In this document: piece after piece, positions 1 to 5,853 of the stretch | How positions within the stretch are numbered: the first letter of the stretch is position 1 | Layout of the letters: each line of letters begins with the position of its first letter | Assembly (NCBI GenBank): GCA_964442435.1 | Contig: CAYTZG010000003.1 | Coordinates: 62,001 to 126,000, forward strand | Origin: CAMXAS01 sp964442435 | GTDB lineage: Bacteria; Bacteroidota; Bacteroidia; Bacteroidales; P3 | Direction: 5' to 3' | Length of the DNA: 64,000 nucleotides | Notes under the pieces: model-generated | Told to the model about the DNA's origin: nothing | The model's database searches: none | What the model saw: the letters and a program-made list of their open reading frames with translations, nothing else | Program-made: the position numbers and the translations under genes

Positions 1-470
1 TGGCTGGCCACATCCTTGTAACCTTTGTCGTACTGGGTGCGGAAGTCGGCTTCGGCCGAGATAAACCAGTGGTCTTTCGTGTCCAGCGCGTAGCCGTACT
101 GCGTGTTGAGCACTAATTTATCGACGGTTTTGTTCAGCTTGTTCGTCGGCGTCCACGTCAGACCGTATTCGGTGTTGAGGTTCGACACCCATTTGTGACG
201 GTTCTTGAGGTAGGTCGCGTTCAGGTTCACGAGCGCGTTGCCGGCAATCGAACTCTCACCACCGGCCGACCAGTTGGTCAGCGAGGTCTGCGACAGGTTG
301 ATGCCCATATCGCCCTTGAACGTCCAGGGTTTGACCACCGCGTTGGCCGCATCGTCCGCCGCTTCCTGGGCGGAGGCGGGAGAAACGGCGAGGCCCGCCG
401 CTAAAACCAAGGCCAAACCGAGCAACGACCGCCGCGCGGCGCCGTTGCGGAAATAGTTGTCAGCTCTCAT
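1..470 (-). CDS. DUF3078 family exported protein (N-terminal part, truncated by window edge)
   Basis: The minus strand is open from ATG at 468-470 to the left edge, about 156 codons. The translation begins with a basic stretch (MRADNYFRNGAARRS), then a hydrophobic segment ending in SPASAQ, a typical signal peptide. The mature part contains WTFKGDMGINLSQTSLTNWSA followed by GGES. This matches the start of DUF3078, a Bacteroidetes family of predicted outer-membrane beta-barrel proteins. Alternating strands such as KWVSNLNTEYGLTWTP support a barrel. The rest of the gene lies outside the window. It is divergent from aroF, and a TAAATTTG-like minus-strand -7 box lies at 523-530. The function of the family is unknown. 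Confidence 0.8.
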   Translation of the reverse strand, partial: MRADNYFRNGAARRSLLGLALVLAAGLAVSPASAQEAADDAANAVVKPWTFKGDMGINLSQTSLTNWSAGGESSIAGNALVNLNATYLKNRHKWVSNLNTEYGLTWTPTNKLNKTVDKLVLNTQYGYALDTKDHWFISAEADFRTQYDKGYKDVAS

Positions 471-585
471 AATTCAATAATTATATGGTGTTTACAACGT
501 TTACAGGCTGTTCGGAAAGCCGCAAATTTAGTAAAATTTTCAAAAATGCCGCATTTTAAGTACATTCGCGCGGTGATATTTGACG

Positions 586-1656
586 ATGATGAACGTTTCC
601 GAAACGAAAGATAAGACCCGTTTGCCGATGCCGGCCGATTTCAGCCTTATAGCCGGCCCTTGCAGCGCCGAGAGTCTGGCGCAGTTGCGTACCGTGGCGG
701 CCTGTTTGGACGGCTTGCGGCGGCAGGGTTATCCGGTCGAGGCCTTGCGGGCCGGCGTTTGGAAGCCGCGCACGCGCCCCGGCCACTTCGAGGGCTACGG
801 CGAGCGGGCTTTGACGTGGCTCACGCAGATAAAGGCCGAGTTTCCGAATTTGCCGGTCATGACCGAAGTGGCCGAGCCTCCGCATGCGGAGGCTTGCCTA
901 AAAGCGGGCATCGACCGCTTTTGGGTGGGCGCGCGCACGGTGTCGAACCCGTTCGCCGTGCAGGCGCTGGCCGACAGCCTGCGGGGCAGCGGCCTCACGC
1001 TCCGTGTCAAGAACCCCGTCTCGCCCGACTTGGCGTTGTGGATAGGCGCGTTGGAACGTTTCGAGAAAGCGGGCCTGAAGGTTGAGGCCGTACACCGCGG
1101 CTTCGGGCTCTACAACGCCGCGCCTTACCGGAACGCGCCGCTTTGGGAACTGCCCATCGAACTCAAACAGCGTTGCCCCGGCCTGCGGGTCTTGTGCGAC
1201 CCGAGCCATATCGCCGGACAGGCGCGTTACGTGCCGGAAGTGGCGCAGCTGGCCGTCGATTTGGAGATGGACGGCCTTATGGTGGAGGTGCACCCTACGC
1301 CGGAAGCCGCCCTGAGCGACGCCGCCCAGCAGCTCACGCCCGCCGCCTTCGTCGATTTCGTGGGGCGGCTCTGTTTCAAGCACTGCCATACCAACAGCGA
1401 CCGTTTGGAGACGCTGCGGCGCCTCATCGACGAAACCGACCGCGAGCTCATCGCCGTGTTGGCGCACCGTTTCGACTTGGTTCGGCAGATGGGCGCGGTC
1501 AAGAAAGAAGAAAACCTGTCGGTGTTGCAACTCAACCGTTGGCAGACCGTGTTGGAACAGCGCGCCGCCTGGGCGCAGGAATCGGGGCTGAGCGCCGATT
1601 TCGCCAAGGCCCTGTTCCGTTGCATCCATGCCGAATCCGTCGATATTCAGAAGTAG
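586..1656 (+). CDS. aroF: Bifunctional 3-deoxy-7-phosphoheptulonate synthase / chorismate mutase (type II)
   Basis: This fused enzyme covers two shikimate/aromatic amino acid steps: condensation of phosphoenolpyruvate with erythrose 4-phosphate, and rearrangement of chorismate to prephenate. The first ~265 residues form the type I DAHP synthase barrel (FSLIAGPCSAES, RAGVWKPRTRP, FWVGARTVSNPF, VLCDPSHIAG, GLMVEVHP). The last ~80 form an AroQ-type chorismate mutase helix bundle (LRRLIDETDRELIAVLAHRF, then VRQMGAVKK). Total length is about 356 residues, as usual for the Bacteroidetes fusion. A TTG at 580 is in frame, but ATG 586 or 589 is the likelier start. A TACATTCG sequence at 561-568 could be the -7 promoter box. 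A hairpin terminator follows at 1709-1732. Confidence 0.93.
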   Translation: MMNVSETKDKTRLPMPADFSLIAGPCSAESLAQLRTVAACLDGLRRQGYPVEALRAGVWKPRTRPGHFEGYGERALTWLTQIKAEFPNLPVMTEVAEPPHAEACLKAGIDRFWVGARTVSNPFAVQALADSLRGSGLTLRVKNPVSPDLALWIGALERFEKAGLKVEAVHRGFGLYNAAPYRNAPLWELPIELKQRCPGLRVLCDPSHIAGQARYVPEVAQLAVDLEMDGLMVEVHPTPEAALSDAAQQLTPAAFVDFVGRLCFKHCHTNSDRLETLRRLIDETDRELIAVLAHRFDLVRQMGAVKKEENLSVLQLNRWQTVLEQRAAWAQESGLSADFAKALFRCIHAESVDIQK

Positions 1657-1708
1657 GCGGTATCTTTAGCTTCGCTGAAGATACTCCGTCTTGACAATGC
1701 CCTTTACC

Positions 1709-1732
1709 AAACGGCTTTAATCTGCCGTTTTT
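1709..1732 (+). terminator. Rho-independent terminator after aroF
   Basis: A 7-bp stem AAACGGC (1709-1715) / GCCGTTT (1724-1730) with an 8-nt loop runs into five T residues. A second inverted repeat just after the stop codon (around 1662-1686, TATCTTTAGC/GCTGAAGATA) has no T run and may add structure. This separates aroF from the riboswitch transcript. Confidence 0.7.
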
Positions 1733-1740
1733 GAAAAAAT

Positions 1741-1772
1741 TTGGCATTGTGCTCAACTTATTCGTATCTTTG
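1741..1772 (+). promoter_or_regulatory. Bacteroidetes-type promoter for the riboswitch/DUF4465 transcript
   Basis: TTG at 1741-1743 and TATCTTTG at 1765-1772 are separated by 21 nt, close to the Bacteroidetes -33 TTTG / -7 TAnnTTTG pattern. The predicted transcript start (about 1779) falls directly before the cobalamin riboswitch, which fits. Confidence 0.65.
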
Positions 1773-1781
1773 CCCCGTTAC

Positions 1782-1972
1782 TCTTCGGTCGCGGTCGCTG
1801 ATAGCGCCGCGGCAAACAGGAAAACCGTGAAAATCGGTTGCAGTACCCACTGCCGTAATTCTTGATCCCCGCAAGGGGTTGGCGATACGCCACTGCGATA
1901 AGGCATCTGAAAGCCCGCCGCGGGAAGGCCGCCGAAAAAGATAAGCCGGAAGACTGGCCGTCGAGTTTGGAA
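1782..1972 (+). ncRNA. Cobalamin (vitamin B12) riboswitch
   Basis: Conserved cobalamin aptamer blocks appear in the correct order. They are GGCAAACAGGAAAACCGTG then AAAATCGGTTGCAGTACCC (from about 1811), GCCACTG (1889-1895), CGGGAAGGCCGCC (from 1921), and the B12-box-like AAGCCGGAAGACTGGCC (from 1943). The element lies in the leader of the DUF4465 gene. A downstream hairpin ACGGGC (2009-2014) / GCCCGT (2020-2025) followed by GTCTTTTTCT may be part of the expression platform. High adenosylcobalamin is expected to repress the gene. Assignment is from the motif series, not a covariance search. Confidence 0.88.
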
Positions 1973-2128
1973 ACTGTGTTTGCTTTTGGGAGTTAGAGCA
2001 GGTGCAAGACGGGCGGCGCGCCCGTACCGGTCTGTCGGTCTTTTTCTCATCATGCTTCCGGTTTCCCGGTGTCGCGGTATATACGCGATGCAAAATGTTT
2101 TGCACTTAACCTTAAAAAACCGATAGTT

Positions 2129-2878
2129 ATGAAAAAAGTAATTCTGATGGCCTTGGTGGCCTTGTCCCTCTTCTCCTGCAAGAAAGAGAAACGCCCTTTG
2201 ACGGCCGATTTCGAAGATTTGGGGCTTAAAACCGAAAGTTACTGGCATGGTACGCAAGATGGCGAAACCTATTTCCAGAGCGGCGATTTCCAGTTCAGCA
2301 CAAGCTACAATGCCGAGTGGGATTCGTGGAACCAGTTTGTTTACAGCAACGTGACGGCCACCGGCTTTGAAAGCTATGCCGAAGGCCAGTACCGCAATGT
2401 GGTGGGCAAGGGCGCCGAGAGTACGGCCACGTTCGCCGTCGTGCACGATGCCGGCGACTACGGTACGCCCCGCATCAAGGTGGCTTCGGATTTGGCGGCC
2501 GACGGTGTGACGCTGGACTATGTATATATCACAAATTCATCCTATGCCGTCAACTCCATGGAAAACGGCGATGACTTCGCGGGCGAACCGTTCAAGCAGG
2601 GCGACTATATGCGTCTGGAAATCCGCGGGCTCATGGACGAGACCGAGGGCGGCGACGTCAACAAAATCGACTTCTATCTGGCCGACTATCGTTCTTCAAA
2701 CGCGGCCGACCATTATATCGTCAAGGACTGGCGGAAAGTGGATTTGGGGGCGTTGGGCAAGGTCAAGATGCTGACGTTCCGCATTGTCAGCTCGCGCGCC
2801 AACGAATACGGCAACCTCTTGCCGGCCTATTTCTGCCTCGACCAGCTCAAATCGGTGGAAGTCGAAGTGGCGGAATAG
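2129..2878 (+). CDS. DUF4465 lipoprotein, candidate BtuH-like surface cobalamin-binding protein
   Basis: A 249-residue lipoprotein. MKKVILMALVALSLFSCKKE has a lipobox-like LFSC and a short charged stretch after the cysteine. The rest matches the DUF4465 beta-sandwich pattern (TADFEDLGL, ESYWHG, FNNxY-like WDSWNQFVYSN, then a C-terminal FYLADYRS ... FCLDQLK). As I recall, BtuH, a surface B12-binding lipoprotein of gut Bacteroides, belongs to this family; the riboswitch directly upstream supports that role. The start is ATG 2129; in-frame codons upstream to 2069 lie in the riboswitch leader and are unlikely to be translated. No btuB-like TonB receptor is adjacent, so it would act with a transporter encoded elsewhere. 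Confidence 0.82.
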   Translation: MKKVILMALVALSLFSCKKEKRPLTADFEDLGLKTESYWHGTQDGETYFQSGDFQFSTSYNAEWDSWNQFVYSNVTATGFESYAEGQYRNVVGKGAESTATFAVVHDAGDYGTPRIKVASDLAADGVTLDYVYITNSSYAVNSMENGDDFAGEPFKQGDYMRLEIRGLMDETEGGDVNKIDFYLADYRSSNAADHYIVKDWRKVDLGALGKVKMLTFRIVSSRANEYGNLLPAYFCLDQLKSVEVEVAE

Positions 2879-2940
2879 CCACGGCTCAAACAGCACGCAG
2901 ACCTTCGGGTAATTATATAGTTAGTTTTCTAAAAACACAA

Positions 2941-2970
2941 GGGGAGTCCGGCGTGGGGCTCCCCTTTTTT
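2941..2970. terminator. Terminator between convergent DUF4465 gene and der
   Basis: GGGGAGTCC pairs with GGGGCTCCCC, followed by TTTTTT on the plus strand. It lies between two converging genes. On the plus strand it clearly terminates the DUF4465 transcript; whether it also works for der is less clear because the minus-strand U run is weak. Confidence 0.8.
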
Positions 2971-2976
2971 ATCATC

Positions 2977-4284
2977 CTAGTTTTTAGCCCTGAAAAATAT
3001 CTTCATGACCGAGCCTTGGAAGTCGTAGAGCTTGCGGAGTTGGTTCTCCACAAAGCGTTTGTAAGGCTCCTTGATGTATTGCGGCAGGTTGCAGAAGATG
3101 ACGAAGGCCGGATAGGCCGTCGGCAACTGCGTCACGTAGTTGATTTTGATGGACTTGCCTTTATAGACAGGAGGCGGCGTCTGCCGCAGGATGGGCAACA
3201 GCTCCTCGTTGAGGCGCGAGGTCGGAATCCGTTGCGACTTGTGGTCGTAAACGGCCTTGGCGTATTCGAGCACCTTGAAGATGCGCTGTTTTTCGATAAC
3301 GGACGTAAAGACGATGGGCACGTCGTTGTCGGGCGCGAGGCGGGCGCGCAGGCCGGCTTCGTACTCCTTGAGCGTGTTGGCCGACTTCTCCACCGTGTCC
3401 CATTTGTTGACCACGAGCACCACGCCCTTGTTGTTGCGGCGGCAGAGCCCGAAGATGTTGAGGTCTTGCGCTTCGAGGCCCGTGGCCGCGTCAATCATGA
3501 GCAGGCAGACGTCGCTGTGTTCGATGGCGCGGATTGACCGCATCACCGAGTAAAATTCGATGTTCTCGCTCACCTTGCTTTTCTTGCGCACGCCGGCCGT
3601 ATCCACCAGGTAGAAGTCGAAGCCGAACAGGTTGTAGCGCGTGTAGAGCGAGTCGCGCGTGGTGCCGGCCACGGGCGTGACGATATTGCGGTCTTGCCCG
3701 ATAAAGGCGTTGATGATGGACGACTTGCCCACGTTGGGGCGTCCCACGACCGCTATGCGCGGCAGGTCGTCGGCCGGCTCGTCGGTTTCGGGCTTCATGT
3801 CCTTGACCACGGCGTCGAGCAGGTCGCCCGTGCCGCTGCCGTTCACGGCCGACACCGTAAAGAAATCGCCCATGCCGAGCGCGTAAAATTCGGCCGACTG
3901 CTGTTCTATCTTGCCGTTGTCCACCTTGTTGACCACAAGGAACACCGGCTTTTCGCAGGCACGTAGCATCTGCGCCACGTCCTCGTCCAAGGGCGTGATG
4001 CCGTCTTTGGCGTCCACCAGAAACAGGATGAGGTCGGCCTCGTCCACGGCCAAAAGCACCTGCGCACGGATGGCTTCGTTGAAAGCGTCCTCGTCGTCAA
4101 GCAGATAGCCGCCCGTGTCGATGAGCGAGAACTCCTTGCCGTTCCAGTTCACGGTACCGTAATTGCGGTCGCGCGTCACGCCGCTCGTTTCATCCACAAT
4201 CGCCTGACGGCTCTCGGTCAAGCGGTTGAACAACGTCGATTTTCCGGTGTTGGGTCGCCCAACGATGGCTACGATATTTCCCAT
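2977..4284 (-). CDS. der: Ribosome biogenesis GTPase Der (EngA)
   Basis: Der is an essential double GTPase for assembly of the 50S ribosomal subunit. Two G domains are present: the first with GRPNTGKST near residue 8 and DTGG, the second with GRPNVGKSS near residue 185, DTAGVRKKSK and NKWD. A C-terminal KH-like domain follows (PTAYPAFVIFCNLP, KRFVENQLRKLYDF). From ATG 4284 the protein has 435 residues, the normal Der length. A longer in-frame reading up to 4485 would run through the initiator tRNA gene and is rejected. The first P-loop is GRPNTGKS rather than the more common GRPNVGKS. It lies 47 bp downstream of the tRNA gene, probably in one transcript. Confidence 0.95.
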   Translation of the reverse strand: MGNIVAIVGRPNTGKSTLFNRLTESRQAIVDETSGVTRDRNYGTVNWNGKEFSLIDTGGYLLDDEDAFNEAIRAQVLLAVDEADLILFLVDAKDGITPLDEDVAQMLRACEKPVFLVVNKVDNGKIEQQSAEFYALGMGDFFTVSAVNGSGTGDLLDAVVKDMKPETDEPADDLPRIAVVGRPNVGKSSIINAFIGQDRNIVTPVAGTTRDSLYTRYNLFGFDFYLVDTAGVRKKSKVSENIEFYSVMRSIRAIEHSDVCLLMIDAATGLEAQDLNIFGLCRRNNKGVVLVVNKWDTVEKSANTLKEYEAGLRARLAPDNDVPIVFTSVIEKQRIFKVLEYAKAVYDHKSQRIPTSRLNEELLPILRQTPPPVYKGKSIKINYVTQLPTAYPAFVIFCNLPQYIKEPYKRFVENQLRKLYDFQGSVMKIFFRAKN

Positions 4285-4331
4285 GGCAAAAAAAAAGCTC
4301 ACAAGCCATTGCCTGCAAGCCCCTGATTTTG

Positions 4332-4403
4332 TAGCGGGAAGAGGATTCGAACCTCTGACCTTCGGGTTATGAGCCCGACGAGCTGCCTCTGCTCCATCCC
4401 GCA
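4332..4403 (-). tRNA. Initiator tRNA-Met (CAU anticodon)
   Basis: The minus strand reads GCGGGATGGAGCAGAGGCAG, then CTCGTCGGGCTCATAACCCG with anticodon CAT, and ends in a T arm GGTTCGAATCC. The anticodon stem has the three consecutive G:C pairs (GGG/CCC) typical of initiator tRNA, and the first acceptor position appears as U1:U72, an unpaired end that also marks initiators. The 3' CCA is not encoded. It lies 47 bp upstream of der and is probably cotranscribed with it. Confidence 0.93.
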
Positions 4404-4412
4404 ATGTGGCCG

Positions 4413-4444
4413 CAAAGGTAGTACATTTCCACGTAAAATGCAAA
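4413..4444 (-). promoter_or_regulatory. Promoter of the tRNA-fMet/der transcript
   Basis: On the minus strand TTTG (4444-4441) and TACCTTTG (4420-4413) are 20 nt apart, a good match to the Bacteroidetes -33/-7 pattern. The predicted start lies a few bases before the tRNA 5' end. Confidence 0.72.
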
Positions 4445-4460
4445 TGACGCGCGCCGATGC

Positions 4461-5588
4461 CTATTCCAACACCCGTTTCAACCAAAGCGCCATCACGGGG
4501 TCGGCCAAAACGGTCCTGCGGTTTTCAACTTCTATCAGTTCCTTTTTGAGGAGCGCCCGTTTGATGATGCTGACATTGGCCGATGAGCCGAGTTGGTATT
4601 TTTGCAAAACGTTTTGCGTTGTGAATTCCGTGTGAACCCCGTCCAAGATAGCCCGCAGGAAGTTCATCTGGTAGGCGGTCAGATTTTCCGTCTGTTTTTC
4701 AAACAAAGGCGAGTTTTGATTCAGAAGATCTTGGCAAGCCTCTGCGAAATCTTTTCCGGAAGCGGTCTTTTCGGTATGAATCCAAGTCAGCCAGGCCAAC
4801 TGTTGCACGTATGACGAGTGATTGTCAACCGTTTGACAGATTTTTTCGGCCAAAGTCTTGGAAATATGTTTTCCGGTGACCTCAAACCGTTCACCAATAT
4901 ATTTGACCCAATCGGCCGTACTGATTTTGGGCAGATAGACCGTATCGCCGAATTTGTAAAAAGGCAGGCTTTTCTTCTCGAAAAGTTCGGTCATCAAATG
5001 TTTCTTGCTTCCGAACAGACAATAGGAAACGGATTTCTGCAATTGCCAAACCGTGCGCAACTGTTTTTGGAACGTTTTGGAATCTTCAAATTCCGCTATC
5101 TGTTGGAATTCGTCAATACAAACCACAATCCGGCACCCCTTTTTCCGTGCGATTTTTTCAGGCAGTTGGAGAATGTCCTGGATATCATCGGTTTTAGGAG
5201 ATATTTCCAATGATACGGAGAAATCGGATATCGGGTCGGGTCCCAATGATATTTTAGGACTGATGCGGGAGAGGAACAGTTTGGCGTGTTCCAACCAATC
5301 TTCCCATTTGGATGATGTTTGTTTGAGGACGGCTTCTGCCAACTTATCGTAAAATTCCCGGTCGCTGCGGCATGAAAAAATATCCAAATAAACGATTTTA
5401 AGTTGGTCGGACTGTGCCAAACGGCAGACTTTCTGCACCAAAGACGTTTTCCCCCAACGGCGGGGGGAGATTAAAACCGTGTTGATGCCGTGTTGGAAAT
5501 TGGATAACAGCCGTGCCGTTTCCGTTTTTCGGTCGGTAAAGTTTTCGTCGGAGGTGGCGATACCGAAGATAAAAGGTTTGTCGTTCAT
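4461..5588 (-). CDS. Archaeal-type AAA ATPase (ATPase A)
   Basis: A 375-residue P-loop ATPase. Features in order: an N-terminal FGIATSDENFTDRKTE motif, Walker A PRRWGKTS near residue 45, Walker B RIVVCIDEFQQI near 155, and a C-terminal winged-helix-like segment (FLRAILDG, IIKRALLKKELIEVENRR). This fits the archaeal ATPase family (PF01637 type), often multicopy in Bacteroidetes and of unknown role. No DUF234 nuclease-like tail is visible, unlike ATPase B. The gene ends 57 bp before the tRNA-fMet gene. Its promoter lies within short tandem repeats (5624-5680), so repeat-based self-regulation is plausible. Confidence 0.82.
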   Translation of the reverse strand: MNDKPFIFGIATSDENFTDRKTETARLLSNFQHGINTVLISPRRWGKTSLVQKVCRLAQSDQLKIVYLDIFSCRSDREFYDKLAEAVLKQTSSKWEDWLEHAKLFLSRISPKISLGPDPISDFSVSLEISPKTDDIQDILQLPEKIARKKGCRIVVCIDEFQQIAEFEDSKTFQKQLRTVWQLQKSVSYCLFGSKKHLMTELFEKKSLPFYKFGDTVYLPKISTADWVKYIGERFEVTGKHISKTLAEKICQTVDNHSSYVQQLAWLTWIHTEKTASGKDFAEACQDLLNQNSPLFEKQTENLTAYQMNFLRAILDGVHTEFTTQNVLQKYQLGSSANVSIIKRALLKKELIEVENRRTVLADPVMALWLKRVLE

Positions 5589-5623
5589 GATGTTATGGAT
5601 TTATAAACCCTATTTCCTCAATG

Positions 5624-5680
5624 CAAATTTAGTAATAATCTTATTACTAACAAACTTATTACTAATAAAGTTATTACTAA
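5624..5680 (-). promoter_or_regulatory. Promoter embedded in 15-bp tandem repeats, ATPase A
   Basis: The minus-strand promoter is TTTG (5654-5651), 19 nt, TAAATTTG (5631-5624). The word TTATTACTAA occurs at 5641-5650, 5656-5665 and 5671-5680, exactly 15 bp apart, with an inverted copy TTAGTAATAA at 5629-5638. The repeats cover the spacer, the -33 element and the sequence upstream, as expected for repeated operator sites. Confidence 0.72.
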
Positions 5681-5787
5681 GTGGTTCCTTGCAAAGTGCA
5701 CGGAGGGGATTTTATGTTGGCAATCAGTGCGTCATGTTGGTATGGTCATTCCGTTTTCAAAAAAAATGAAAAAAAGTCGGTCAAAAA

Positions 5788-5819
5788 TTTGGAAATCATG
5801 AATATATATAGTAACTTAG
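5788..5819 (+). promoter_or_regulatory. Promoter of the LRR protein gene
   Basis: TTTG at 5788-5791 and TAACTTAG at 5812-5819 are 20 nt apart. The -7 box departs from TAnnTTTG at one position. It leaves a leader of roughly 30 nt before the start codon. Confidence 0.55.
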
Positions 5820-5853
5820 CGGCCAAATTGAAAAACCAAAAAAATTAAAAGAT

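Noticed and set aside
4285..4485. N-terminal extension of Der
   Set aside because: It would translate through the initiator tRNA gene and its promoter; the canonical Der start is at 4284.
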